From Helianthus annuus (taxonomy: Eukaryota > Streptophyta > Magnoliopsida > Asterales > Asteraceae), in the NCBI RefSeq assembly GCF_002127325.2, contig NC_035436.2, positions 81,961,716-82,025,715 on the forward strand: 64,000 nt of DNA, written 5' to 3'. This document shows, piece after piece, positions 21,718-34,002 of this stretch; positions within the stretch are counted from its first letter, which is position 1; each line of letters begins with the position of its first letter. The position numbers and the translations under genes were made by a program. The notes below the pieces were generated by a model, which saw nothing but the letters and a program-made list of their open reading frames with translations, was not told where the DNA came from and ran no database searches.

Positions 21718-23026
21718 ATGGGTAAACAAAAGTTGCAAGATATCTATCTTAAATTAGATAGATCAATTTATGAAGAAGGAAGTTCGTCCAAAACTAAATT
21801 TTCAAAGCTCCCTACAATTCCTGAAGAAGGAATATTTGTGCAAAAAGCGAATTATGAAAATCCGCTTTCTCCTAGAAAAAGGAATATGATTATTAAGAAA
21901 AGTAGGGAGCAAATCAGAGAAAAGCAAATTAAAAAGGAAACCCGGGAGTTACTTAAGAAATCACCTTGGGAAGATAAACTCGATGAAAAATGGGCAAATT
22001 TGTATATGCTAGCCACTGTGGCAGAACATGCAAATCTCTAGATGCCCTAAATTTAGCAAGCAGCACTTCCCAATAAGTAAATAAATAAAATTTAGTAAAA
22101 TAAATCTGAGTATGTTCCCCTGTATTTTGTACAAATAGTGTGCAATAAAACTTCGATGTTTATTTGTTAAACTTTGTTCCAAAGTTTTAACTTGATATTT
22201 TGTGCATTTTGCATATATGCTACACAGCATGAACGAGATATCTGAAGCTTTTCAGAACCTCAATCTGTACCCAGTGAATATAGAAGTTTCTCATGAATTT
22301 ACGGGATATATTGCTGATGTGGACCAACCTATAAAATCTCCTACTCCACCAGTAACCAAACCAAAAAGAAGGCCAAAGAAAAATTATGTGTGGGGAAGCC
22401 GTATACGTAAGAAAAAGTCAGTTACAAAACCTCCTAGAGCTAGTAAACCTTTAGAAAAAGGAAAGGCGATTATAATCCAGGAAAACCCTAAACCGCAAGA
22501 ACAGGAAACTGAAGCCAATGACGAATCTAGGCAAATGGAGGAACAGTTTGATCAGTATTCTCAAGAAATAGAAATAGAAATAGGGCAAGGTTCTAGACCA
22601 ACTCAGGTAGAATTCGGAGAGAGCTCTAATCAAAATAAGAAAATTACCTTTCAGGATCAGATAGATATTTTACTGGAAAATTGTGAGACTATGCAACCTG
22701 CTAGTCCGGGTATTTTTACCTATCCTATCGAAAACCCAATCCCTATGAATTTTGCACCAACCATCACTGAACCAATAATCCATAACCAACCTGTAGAAAT
22801 GGAAGAATGGTGGACCAACGATTGGCAATTTCAAAATATTGTCAATAACGCTTACTCATTTCTTCCACAATTCGACCCAGAACCCCTACCTAATCCACCA
22901 ATGAGCAATGAAAACCTGGCTGAACTTCGCCATTTTGGTGAAGAGTTGATGGATGCAGGGAATAGAATTAGGGAGATAGGGGGACAGATTGCCTGGAAAT
23001 ATGACGAGAGGGAACTTCGTTTTTAG
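21718..23026 (+). CDS. Element C accessory gene upstream of gag, unknown function, probably two exons
   Basis: Two frames precede gag. The first (21718-22041, starts MGKQKLQDIY) is highly charged with a Lys/Arg/Glu-rich helix-like stretch (KKSREQIREKQIKKETRE). The second (to 23026) is open from before MNEISEAFQNL. It carries a basic Pro/Lys patch (KPKRRPKKNYVWG), Gln/Glu-rich low complexity, and an acidic/aromatic C-terminal part (EEWWTNDWQFQ). A GT-AG intron at 22002-22227 (GTATATG to CTACACAG) would join them in frame through a split Phe codon into about 360 residues. No zinc knuckle, protease, RT, integrase or membrane segment is seen, and I do not recognise the family. The basic patches could bind nucleic acid or act in nuclear import; that is speculation. 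Both frames lack the decay seen in A and B. Confidence 0.65.
22002..22227 (+). other. Element C candidate intron in the accessory gene
   Basis: 226 nt, AT-rich, GTATATG donor and CTACACAG acceptor. Exon 1 would end AAATTT and exon 2 begin CATGAAC, keeping the frame. The unspliced RNA instead stops at TAG 22039-22041. Confidence 0.5.
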
Positions 23027-23259
23027 GATGATAAGTAGGAGGATGGTGAAACTATCTTTATATAATAGTAAAAGTAAATAGCGAAACCAGTTGTAACATA
23101 ACAAATAAAACCTTGTAAAATATCGGTGTGTATTGATGCATACTATACTGATATGAAATAGAATCGAGAAATCGATAATTTTGGCTTTATGTGCTTTAAT
23201 TGTTTGAATTATTAATATAAATTGCTAATTGCTAATTACTTATAATAAATTTTCATCAG

Positions 23260-26200
23260 ATGGCAAATAATAATAACGAACCAGTAAATGAAGTTAATCA
23301 ATCAGAGCAACACCCAGAAGATCAATATATGACCAAACAAGATATTGAAAATATGGTTGCCCAAGGAATAGCCAATGCAATTCCAATGTTCGTTGCTGCT
23401 ATGAAAAATCCAAACGATCCACAACATATTGTTCCTAGTAAACATACCATCGAAGATAATTTCAGTAACAGTATAAACGGGGGCAATGATCATATAAATC
23501 ATGACAATGAATCTCAGCACACGCCGCGCCCTAAGAAGCGAAAAGCTGCAACGCCTAGTTGCACTTTCAAAGAATTTCTTGCTTGTAAACCCGCTGAATT
23601 TGCAGGCAACGAAGGAGCAACTGCAACACTGCGATGGTTAGAGAAAACCGAAGCAGTAATTGCAATAAGTAAATGTGTTGAAGAAGATCAAGTCATGTAT
23701 GCCTCAAATCTGTTTAAGGAAGGAGCACTAGAATGGTGGAACACAGTGCTACAGGCAAAAGGAAGACGAGTGGCTTATGCTATGACCTGGGAAGAATTTA
23801 AGAATCTTGTTGAAAGAAAATTCTGTCCTGAGTATGAGAAGGAACAAATGGCAAATAAGTTCCTAAATCATCGAATGACCGGGGTAGATTGTCGTGGTTA
23901 TACTTCAACATTCTTCGAATATGCGAGAGTGGTACCTAACTTGGCTTCGCCAGAACCGGTACTCATTTCTCGATATATTTGGGGATTAATTAGCAAAATT
24001 CGCAATATCGTTAAAGCTGCGAGACCTTGCACTATTGACGATGCAGTAGAATTAGCTAATACCCTAACCGACGAACTGATACGCACAAGAGATGAAGATA
24101 GGAAGAAAGAATTGGCTCAGAAGATTACCCAAGGATTTAGAGTGGGTAATAGTAGCAATTTCAAGAAGAAAGGAGCGAGACAATCTTCAATCCCGCCATT
24201 TTGCAGAAATTGCAGAAGGAAGCATTTTGGAAAATGCAATGCAATTTGTAACTTCTGCAAATCTGTGGGCCATAGTGAAGAAAACTGTAAGAAGAAAACT
24301 GTAACCTGTTTTCACTGTGGGGAAATAGGACATTACAAAACTGAATGTCCTAAACTGAACAAAATCACGGATAACAAAGGCAAACCCGTTGAAGGAACTG
24401 TTAAGAAGAATGCCAGAGCTTTCCAGCTAACTACTCAAGAAGCCGAGCTCATTCCGGATGTAATAGCCGGTACGTTTTTAGTTCACAACGTCTATGCAAA
24501 AGTATTATTTGACTCTGGTGCAAACCAAAGTTTTATAAATACTTCATTCTGTCAAGCTCTTAAGTTACCATTAACTACCGTTAGGCAGATTTTTACAGTC
24601 AAAACTGCAGATGGGAATTCAGTTAAAATCAATCAGGTTTTGCAAAACGTAGAAATAGAACTTTCAGGTCATAAGTTTGTTGCAAACCTATTACCTATGA
24701 AATTAGCTGAGTTTGATGTTGTGTTAGGAATGGATTGGTTAATAGCCAACCATGCTCAAATCATATGTGATAGAAATTCTATAGAAATTCAAGCACCTAC
24801 TGGAGAGGTAATTAAGATTTCAGGAGATAAACCTCGGAAGCCATTAAAGTTCATATCAGTAATGAAAGTTGCTAATTATGAACGAAACCAAGGAATAGTA
24901 TATATGATTTCCGTAATCATTTGTACTAAAGGCAAAGAACTCAAGGAAATTCCTGTAGTCTCAGAATACCCAGATGTATTTCCAGAAGATTTACCTGGAT
25001 TGCCACCAGATAGAGAGGTAGAATTTAGGATTCATCTAATTCCAGGAACTACACCGATAGCCAAGGCATCTTATCGATTAGCTCCTACCGAAATGCTAGA
25101 ATTAAAGAAGCAATTAGATGAATTACTAAGCAAAGGATTTATACAACCTAGTTCATCCCCTTGGGGTGCACCAGTGTTGTTTGTGAAAAAGAAAGATGGA
25201 TCAATGAGAATGTGTATTGATTATAGAGAGTTGAATAAGGTCACAATTAAGAATCGGTACCCATTACCTAGGATTGACGATCTTTTCGATCAATTACAAG
25301 GAGCTAGGTATTTCTCTAAGATAGACTTAAGATCCGGATATCATCAATTGAAGGTACAAGAGGAAGACATACCTAAAACTGCTTTCAGAACTAGGTATGG
25401 TCATTATGAGTTTACAGTCATGCCCTTCAGATTAACCAATGCCCCAGCTGCATTCATGGACATGATGAACCGAATCTGTAAACCATATTTGGATAAATTT
25501 GTGATCGTATTTATTGACGATATACTCATTTATTCCAAAAATTAAGTCGAGCATTGTCAGCACTTGCATGCACTCTTAACTTTGTTAAGAAAAGAAAAAT
25601 TGTACGCTAAATTCTCAAAGTGTGAATTTTGGTTACAAGAAGTGCAATTCTTAGGCCATATGGTGAATCATGAAGGTATTCACGTAGATCCTGCTAAGAT
25701 CGAAGCAATTACCAACTGGAAGGTTCCACAAACTGCAATGGAAATTAGAAGTTTTATAGGTTTAGCCGGTTATTATAGACGGTTTATTAAGGATTTTTCC
25801 AAGATAGCCGTACCATTAACTAAGCTGACCTGTAAAGCCACTAAGTTTGAATGGGGACCAAAACAAGAAGAAGCTTTTAGAATCTTAAAGCAGAAATTAA
25901 CCAATGCGCCAATCTTAGCCTTACCAGAAGGAACAGAAGATTTTGAAATATATTGTGATGCTTCAAAATTAGGATATGGATGCGTGTTGATGCAACGCAA
26001 GAAGGTAATTGTGTATGCCTCCAGACAATTGAAAAAGCACGAAGAAAACTATACGACTCATGATTTAGAACTAGGAGCCATAGTTTTTGCCCTTAAGATT
26101 TGGAGACATTATCTGTATGGAAGTAAGTTTACTGTTTATACGGATCATAAGAGTTTAAGGTATATATTCGGGCAAAAAGAGTTAAACATGAGACAAAGAA

Positions 26201-27765
26201 GATGGATGGAAGTCCTGAGTGATTACGACTGTGATATTCAATATCACGAAGGAAAGGCCAACGTAGTAGCAGATGCCTTAAGTCGTAAGTTCCAGGAAAA
26301 GCAAAAGCGAGTCCGTGCTCTTAGAATAAATCTACAAGTAGATTTAAGGGAATAAGTGAAGGAAATTCAGAAAACGGCAATCAAGGACGAGGCCGAAGGA
26401 ATGAAAGGTTACCTAAAAGAATTGGAACAAGGAAATGATGGAATTTGGAAATTTCACAAAAGCAGAATTTGGGTACCTAAACAAGGAAATTTAAGATCGA
26501 AAATTTTAGAAGAAGCTCATAAATCTAGGTATACTATACACCCAGGAAACAACAAAATGTACCAAGATTTAAGAAAGAATTTCTGGTGGATAGGAATGAA
26601 AAAGGATATAGCTGAATACGTATCTAAGTGTTTAACCTGTTCACAAGTTAAAGCCGAACATCAGAAACCCTCAGGTTTACTACAACAGTTAGAAATGCCT
26701 GTATGGAAATGGGAACTTATAACAATGGACTTTGTTACTAAGCTACCCAGAACCAGAAAAGGTAATGATACGATTTGGGTAATCGTGGATCGATTAACCA
26801 AATCAGCTCATTTTCTACCAATAAAAGAAACCTTTAGCATGGAAAGATTAGCCAAGCTGTATGTGGATGAAATAGTATCCTTACATGGAGTCCCGCTCTC
26901 CATTGTATCGGATAGAGATAGTCGTTTCACTTCCCGATTTTGGACAAGTTTCCAAGAATCAATGGGAACCCGACTCAACCTGAGTACTGCATATCATCCA
27001 CAGACCGACGGACAAAGTGAAAGGACAATCCAAACTCTGGAAGACATGCTCCGAGCATGTGTAATTGACTTTGGAGGTAATTGGGATAACCATTTACCAT
27101 TAATTGAATTCTCCTATAATAATAGTTATCATTCAAGTATAGAAGCCGCTCCATTCGAGGCACTATATGGACGCAAGTGCAGAACACCCGTATGTTGGGC
27201 AGAAATAGGAGAAAGTCAATTATCAGGTCCAGAAATCGTGCAAGAAACCACAGACAAGATAACCCGAATCAAGGAAAGATTGAAAACAGCCAGAGATCGC
27301 CAGAAGAGCTATGCCGACAATCGTCGCAAACCACTTGAATTCCAAATAGGAGACAAAGTACTACTAAAAGTATCTCCTTGGAAAGGTGTTGTAAGATTCG
27401 GTAAGAAAGGGAAACTGAGTCCCCGATATGTTGGACCATTTCCAGTGATTCAACGAATCGGACCAGTTGCTTATCGATTACAACTACCAGAAGAACTAGC
27501 TGGAGTACATGATGTATTTCATGTATCCAATCTCAAGAAATGTTTATCAGACGAATCCCTGGTAGTACCTCTTCAAGATGTAGAGGTGAACGAAAAATTA
27601 AAGTTTATAGAGAAACCACTACAGATCGAAGATAGAAAAGTTAAGTTTCTCAAACACAAACGACTGGTGTTGGTCAAAGTCAAATGGAATTCAAAAAGAG
27701 GACCAGAATACACTTGGGAGCTGGAATCAGAAATGAAGCGCAAATATCCTCATTTATTCCAATAA
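23260..27765 (+). pseudogene. Element C gag-pol polyprotein with two stop codons
   Basis: Single frame from ATG 23260, which directly follows TTTTCATCAG (acceptor-like). Order: capsid ([20 protein letters not shown]); three zinc motifs [26 protein letters not shown] and [14 protein letters not shown] (24202-24350); protease FDSGANQSF (Asp codon 24511); RT with [17 protein letters not shown] and FIDDIL (about 25509); RNase H ([26 protein letters not shown]); integrase HHCC ([18 protein letters not shown]) and core ([26 protein letters not shown]); chromodomain ([16 protein letters not shown]). TAA at 25543-25545 falls in RT just after [11 protein letters not shown], and TAA at 26353-26355 between RNase H and integrase. 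No gag intron, unlike A and B. Both lesions are single-base changes. Confidence 0.95.
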
Positions 27766-27801
27766 ATCTCGAGGACGAGATTTTTCTTAAGGTGGGGAGA
27801 A
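27764..27801 (+). other. Element C stem-loop and polypurine tract
   Basis: An 8-bp stem AAATCTCG (27764-27771) and CGAGATTT (27776-27783) with loop AGGA overlaps the gag-pol stop. The purine run AAGGTGGGGAGAA follows, then the LTR at 27802. The stem sequence differs from A/B (AATTTCG/CGAAATT) but pairing is kept. Confidence 0.8.
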
Positions 27802-29278
27802 TGTAACAACTGTCACTAAAATCCATAATTAGGATGGTAATTAGCTATTAAGGAAACCCTAATTAAGAAACCCAAGTAATTCTGCACTAACCCTAAAATT
27901 TCCAGAACAATCAGAATCAGGATCAGGGCCCCTAAAACTCAGGGGGGGATAAACCCTAGCCAACGATTATCTTAATAACTATCTGTCAAAATCGAATTTT
28001 AAGAAACTGTCGACTCATCCAGCCTATATGCACGAAGGGCTACCCTATGAAGTAGGGTGACCCCTCGCGTAGCGCGACGCCCATGGGGGTACCCCTTGCG
28101 CTACGCGACGGGGGTCAAATTTCGTATATAAATAGGGGTGTCTGGGACTTGAATTTGAAAGTTGAAACGACGTAAAACGTCAAAATACACGCTTAGTTAT
28201 CAGCTATATACTACACAAACACACACAGATCTCGAATCGCTGCAGCAATCAGGGTAATAACTCAATTGCTATTACGATTCATTCTCCGAGATCAATATAT
28301 CCAAAGAATGTCTAAGTGCCGCCCACTTTGGGTTATGCTTTGTCGTTTGTCGATAATTCGATAAATGAGTTGAAGCATTATACTTTGTCGTTTGTCGATA
28401 ATTCGATAAATGAGTTGAAGTATTATACTTTGTCGTTTGTCATTTTGATAAACGAGTTGAAGTATTGCACTTTGTCATTTATTGTAAGAATTTGATCTCG
28501 TAAGTTATCGTAACTGCTGTATTGATCACTAACCCTGTTTTGTGTGCATTATTGTTAAAATTAGGTTAACAGGGCTAAAATCCTATTCTATCCGTAATAA
28601 ATCTGCAATGTGAGTTATTCTCCTTTTATAAACTTTTCTCACAGTTTGTGAGTTGTTAACTGTTTTACAATACTCCAAATTATTTTCAGAATTATAACTT
28701 ACAGTGATTAAGTTTATGTAATCACCAAATACAGCCGGTATGTGGGGTATTGTATACATTACTTGATAATCGTCACCATTGGGGCAGCCATTGGGTGATA
28801 TGACCATAATCACAGACACCATTGGACGTATGGGCCAATGGGTCGAGTGATAAAGTACTGTGGGTAGATTGGTTGATATCAGAAACATTGTAAAAGATCT
28901 TACCACTGTAAATTATAATAAATGTGTCATTTTCAGTAACTAGAATAATTCACTCAGTATTTCCCCGCTGACAAAATCTTTTTCAAACATGTTTCAGGTG
29001 ATCTGCTGTAATTCAGGAAAAATGCAGGGGAAGCATTTCAAGCTTAAGATAGTGGCTCAATATAAAATAAAGAATTATGTTTTATTAATAAAATCTTGTT
29101 ATTGTAAATTATCGGGGTTTTATCCCGAATTATGAAATAAAAATAAATCGGGAAAAGTTTTAACTTAGCCGATCCTGTGAATAAATTTTCCGCTGCTGAA
29201 CTCACAATAAATAAAGTACCGCAGGATTTCTGTCTAGCGGCTCCTAAAGCGGGTAAAACCGGGTCGGGGGCCGTGACA
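27802..29278 (+). repeat. Element C 3' LTR
   Basis: 1477 bp, nearly identical to 20112-21588. Seen differences include CTCGCG/CTTGCG, GCTGCCGCA/GCTGCAGCA, one extra G in a G run and one missing T, enough to show normal ageing of both LTRs. Confidence 0.96.
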
Positions 29279-29283
29279 TAGCT

Positions 29284-31447
29284 CGACCCTTGCAACTGGT
29301 CGAATAAGTCGTCAATACGAGGAAGAGGATAGCGGTTCTTCACTGTGACCTTGTTCAGTTCGCGGTAGTCTATGCACATCCTGAAAGTGCCATCCTTCTT
29401 TTTCACGAATAATACTGGAGCTCCCCAAGGCGAAGAGCTTGGACGAATAAAACCTTTATCCAAGAGCTCTTGTAGTTGCTTTGAAAGTTCTTCCAATTCC
29501 GTTGGAGCTAAACGATACGGTGCGCGAGCTATAGGTGCTGCTCCAGGAGCTAGCTCGACTTGAAACTCGACCTGGCGATGAGGCGGTAGACCAGGTAAAT
29601 CTTCAGGAAACACCTGAGGAAATTCGTGTACAACTGGAATATCCTCTATTCTTTTCTCTTTCGAAGCTGCATCAGTAACCAGTGCCAAGATAGCAGTATG
29701 ACCCTTTCGTAAACATTTCTGAGCCTTCAAGAAAGAGATGATGCCAACCACAGCACCACTCTTGTCGCCTTGAACTTCGAGAGGTTCCTTTCCCGAACGA
29801 GTAATACGAATGATCTTCTCCTTACATAGAATCTCTGCCTGTTGCTTAGATAACCAATCCATGCCAATGACGATGTCGAAACTACCCAGAACTATAGGAA
29901 TAAGGTCGATGGAGAAGGTCTGACAAGCTAAGACAATGCTACAACCCTTAACTATCTGTGTGGCCTCTACACTTTTACCGTTTGCTAACTCTACAACATG
30001 CTTGGTGTTTAGGGGTGTGGGTGCACGTTTTAACAATTTACTCATTTTCAAAGACATATAACTCGTATCCGCACCCGAGTCAAATAAAACAGTAACATAA
30101 ATATCGTCGAGAAGAAACTTACCCATAACGACGTTGGGATCATTTCTGGCATCACCCTGCCCCAACACAAATGCACGACCCCTTGCTTCATTGCCGTTGT
30201 TGTTTCCACCGTTGTTGTTGTTGTTGCCATTACCCTGATTGTTGTTATGGTTGTTGTTGTTCTGGTTCCTGTTCAGCTGAGGGCAGTGCCTTTTGAAGTG
30301 ACCCTCTGCACCGCAATGAAAACACCCTTTGTTTCCCTGCTGCTGATTCTGCTGTGCTGGTGGCTGCTGCTGATTCTGGTTCGCAGGTCGAGGGCTTCTA
30401 CAATCTTTGGCCTCATGACCCATCTTGAGGCATCTTTGACAGCGACCTTTGTTACACTGACCACTGTGGTGCCTGTTGCAGGTGTTACACTTTGGGAGGT
30501 TTCCTCGATATCCCCCCTGCCTGTGACTGCCTGAAGAATGCTGACTGGGGCTCTGGTAACTGTCAGTCTTTCGCTGCTGAACCTGCGACTGAACTGAAAC
30601 TAATCCCTTGCTAGAATCACCATCCCATTTTCTCTTGTTGTCACTGGGAGTAGCAAGTGTAGTAGCAGTGGTAGCGGTAGCAGTAGCGCTGATACGTTTA
30701 GGCAGTCTGTTCTGATCCACTGCCTGATCTGTGATACGATGAGCGAGGCGCTGAATAGCCTGAATGTTGTCAAGATTAGCCGATGTTACGTGGCTCTGGA
30801 TTTCTGGCACCAAACCCTTGAGGTACAACTCGATGCGCTTGTATGGAGGGTCCACCATAGTTGGACATAGCACGGCCAACTCGTTCGACCGTTTAGTATA
30901 AGCTTCGATCTCTGACCCAGTCATTTTCAAATGATAAAACTCATCCTCCAGCTTGTGGATGTCTTCCCGAGTGCAGTATTCACGTTTAATCAATTCCTTG
31001 AAGTCATTCCAAGGGGTGGCGTTAGCAGCTGCCAACCCTAAGATCTGCACTTGTGCGTTCCACCATGTTAGAGCAATCCCCTCTAAAGTACCAGTGGCAT
31101 ACTTGACCCTGCGAGCCTCAGGGCATTCACACATCTCGAACACAGACTCGAGCTTTTCAAACCAGTGGAGGAGTCCAACCGCTCCTTCAGTGCCACTGAA
31201 CGTGCTAGGACGACAATCCATAAAGTTCTTGAAGGTACACACAGGTTGCTGAACGTGTTGACCTAATGTGTAAGAACAGAATGAGGTTAAACATAAGAGT
31301 TGATTAGGAACGTAGGATCTAAAGATCCTAGAATGAGTTACGACTACAGGGTATACCTCCTGCGTTTGCAGCTGCAAGTGCCGCAGCAACTTGTTCTTGA
31401 ATGAGAGCCGCCAACTGGGCTTGAGTCATGTTCACACGTCCGGACAT
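29284..31447 (-). pseudogene. Element B gag, protease and start of RT (cut by C)
   Basis: Start chosen at the ATG of [15 protein letters not shown] (31447), 3 nt after an acceptor-like CTATGCAG. Exon 1 (31447-31357) ends in an Ala-rich stretch; a 94-nt phase-1 intron (31356-31263) is inferred. Exon 2 continues [18 protein letters not shown]. Capsid ([10 protein letters not shown]) and three zinc motifs follow ([40 protein letters not shown]), then an Asn-rich low-complexity run (about 30180-30265), protease FDSGADTSY (Asp codon 30081-30079), and the RT start (FVKKKDG, IDYRELN) up to QLQGSS, where C is inserted. This half is free of stops. An open frame that runs on past 29278 reads into the C LTR and is not part of B. 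Confidence 0.93.
31263..31356 (-). other. Element B candidate intron inside gag
   Basis: Minus strand: GGAG|GTATACC donor, CACATTAG|GT acceptor, 94 nt. Splicing joins a split Gly codon (phase 1) and keeps the gag frame; unspliced RNA hits a stop soon after exon 1. Same phase and nearly the same protein position as in A. Confidence 0.75.
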
Positions 31448-31450
31448 GAT

Positions 31451-31626
31451 CTGCATAGTAAAGGTAAAATAAGTGAGAATGGTTCGCGAGTAGTGCGGTG
31501 ACAGAAGAGTGTAAGCACACAAGTGTGTTCAAGCAATAACAAGTAGTGAGCAATGTAATCTAAGCATACTACGAGCAAAGTTCTATGCAGTTCTAGCAAG
31601 CAGGTAATAAACATAAACCTTATTAC
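31451..31626 (-). other. Element B candidate leader intron
   Basis: Minus strand: CATCCTAG|GTAATAAGG donor at 31626 and TTTACTATGCAG acceptor ending 31451, three bases before the gag ATG; 176 nt, AT-rich. It lies between PBS and gag, so removal would leave the PBS in place. Confidence 0.5.
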
Positions 31627-31753
31627 CTAGGATGTTGAGTCTTGCACGTGGAGCGAAGCGTCGTTGTGGATCGTTGAGAGCACTGTTCTGGTTATAGTCT
31701 GGTTTTAATAAAAACGTTTTCCCCTATTAAAACCAAGTTCTCTATAACCAATG

Positions 31754-31765
31754 GCTCTGATACCA
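31754..31765 (-). other. Element B primer-binding site
   Basis: Minus-strand TGGTATCAGAGC, 3 nt inside the 5' LTR boundary at 31769; initiator tRNA-Met type. Confidence 0.95.
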
Positions 31766-31768
31766 ATC

Positions 31769-33997
31769 TGTCACACCCCCAAAATCCGCCTGCGGAGTAT
31801 CACCGCTTGGGAGCGTGACTGACCAGGATCAAGCCACCAATCATATAGAACAATATATATAGTAAAGGTAATTGCCATTTAAACCAAACCAATCCATATG
31901 AAGGTGTTCCAAAACATAAGTAAGTCATCATTGTTTAGCGGAAGCGTATAATTAAAACCCAACATAATTAAGTACGAAATGTCATAAATGTTTAATAAGA
32001 TAATCACGATCCAAGCCCACAACGACCAGCTCCTCCATGTGCAAGCTCCATGTACCTAACGACCTGCAAGGCATGTAACAGAGGATCAACAACTAGTTGA
32101 GCGAGTTCACAGAAAGTAAATGCGTAATAGTAAGTTCGTTTGTAACATGTGGCTCTACTGGGCCGATAGTACGTTCTATAGGTGGGGGCTTCCCATGTTG
32201 TATAACCACTAGACTATTCGTAACCATAAGTATCCTTCACAACCGAGGATAGTAGTAAGTATAAATACACGTAGGTTTTACGTGAGTATCCTTCACAACC
32301 GAGGATAGTAGTAAGTATAAATGCACGTAGGTTTTACGTGAGTATCCTTCACAACCGAGGATAGTAGTAAGTATAAGTCTACGTAGATTGTAAATATGAG
32401 TCCTGCACAACCGAGGACAGTAAATAGCATAAGTATGTGTCCTGCACAACCGAGGACTATGGTCTGGTAGTCTAGTATTAGTGTCAGTAAAAATCTATTC
32501 AACCTTATTCCTTCAATCCCATTCCCAAGCCCTGGGAATCCCATGCCTTACTAAGAGTGTGAACTCACCTTGATTTGCTCGGTATGCTAAGTAAGTGCTC
32601 AGAGTTAATCAATCACGTCCTAAATACGCACGTATGCACAATCAGTTTATATCCAAATTGTTCACGTATAGGCATAATCACAGAGGTACTAGCATGTATC
32701 CGTTATCACATAAGTCATGCACATCCCTTAACAGCACCTTAACAGCAGTTAAATAACCCAGTTAATTCCAACAGTATTAAAATAAGTTTACTGTGCAGGT
32801 TATCTAAATTGGCGAATCACAGGTTGGCGAAACACACTTTGGCGAAACATGTTTTGGCGAAACACCATTTGTTTCGTCGTCGCCCCTTTGACGAGTCAAT
32901 TACCCTTGGCGAAATTAAAAATCCAGATTCGTCAACCGGTGATTCGTTCGTGTACATTTTGTCTCGTCAAAATCATCACAGCAACAATATTACTTCTAGA
33001 CATAATAATTCGGTTGGCACCTTATAGTGGACCGCTAAAGTCAGCCAATGACCACCCTTGGGCCGCCCCTCCCACCAATCAACTTTATGGCAGCCCAAAC
33101 ACAAATCATTCAACCGACTTGCCCCTTTACCCCTTTCAATTTGCAATATAAAATCACATGCACCAAGTTTTTGATGTAAACAACATGTCAGGCCATTCAT
33201 CTTTTTCATTGGACCTTTAATGCACATATAATCTTTCTCATAGGACCTTTACTATCAACCTAAACTAAAGGTCAATGATTGCATATGTTGATGTCGGTTC
33301 TATCATTATCAATACACAACAATTTACAATTTCAATGTAGCCGACATTCACTCACCAATTTCAATCATATTTATAAACTGACAAGGTACATACAACCATA
33401 ATATAAAAGGATATGCTAGGCGATGTTATTGGACCAAAAATTAAACGGTGGCCAACAACTTATCATAATCATCATCGCAGAAAATATGCAAGCATAGTGT
33501 TCACTTAACGATTTTAAACACATAATCAAACAATAATTTACACTAACCACGAGGGACAAGGAAATGATTCCGATCGTTTCTTGGGGATTCACTAAGTCGC
33601 AAGGCTGCCGCTAGAGGGGAGGAGTCTAGGGTTTCAATATTTTGGTAACCGCTCCCTTAATCTAGTATATATTTCACGCAAGCAAGTTTGGGCCGTAATT
33701 GGGCTTTGGCGGCTTTGGCGAATCAGGGCTCGGCGAAACACATATGTTTCGTCGAGTGGGTTAAATGGCGAATAAAAATTCTGTTTCGTCGGGCATCACG
33801 TGACTTAGTCTAAGCGTTTTATAATAATTTTAATATTATTTTCTACAACAATGAGTAATCACATATATGCAAAATGACAATACACTTCATTAAAACACAA
33901 CGCGTACAATTTCAAGTTTAACAAGTCAAACAACTAAACAGTCATAGTCAACGTGCAATAAATGTGAAAGTGAAAGTCGGAAACTCGAGTTGTCACA
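31769..33997 (-). repeat. Element B 5' LTR
   Basis: 2229 bp, partner of 15245-17474, with the same 56-bp array (about 32229-32396) and GGCGAA/TTCGTC arrays (32808-32970 and 33708-33792). Minus-strand TATATA at 33671-33666 is followed by leader-like sequence and a donor GTG|GTTAGTG (GT at 33547-33546). A second donor AAG|GTGAGTTCACAC has its GT at 32568-32567. Promoter and donors are inferred from consensus only. Confidence 0.93.
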
Positions 33998-34002
33998 ACA
34001 AC
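33998..34002. repeat. Target site duplication of B, right copy
   Basis: ACAAC, paired with 15240-15244. Confidence 0.95.

Larger units (their letters stand above)
20112..29278 (+). mobile_element. Element C: young Ty3/gypsy element with an extra gene before gag
   Basis: 9.17 kb: LTRs 20112-21588 and 27802-29278 (1477 bp each), PBS 21598-21609, accessory gene 21718-23026, gag-pol 23260-27765, polypurine tract. Perfect TSD TAGCT. By eye only about six to eight differences separate the LTRs (about 0.5%), so it is the youngest insertion and sits deepest in the nest (C in B in A in D). Only two stops interrupt an otherwise open gag-pol. Confidence 0.96.
15245..33997 (-). mobile_element. Element B: Ty3/gypsy LTR retrotransposon, minus strand, interrupted by C
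   Basis: In its own orientation: 5' LTR 33997-31769, PBS, gag from 31447, pol to about 17551, polypurine tract, 3' LTR 17474-15245. Target duplication ACAAC. By eye the LTRs differ at about 23-25 sites in 2.23 kb (about 1.1%). C splits its RT coding region. It has several stops and one frameshift downstream of C, while gag-protease-RT upstream of C is open apart from the two candidate introns. Confidence 0.95.

Noticed and set aside
29044..29283. C-terminal end of the long minus-strand frame as part of a B protein
   Set aside because: It reads into the LTR of C. The B coding sequence stops at the insertion and resumes at 20111.
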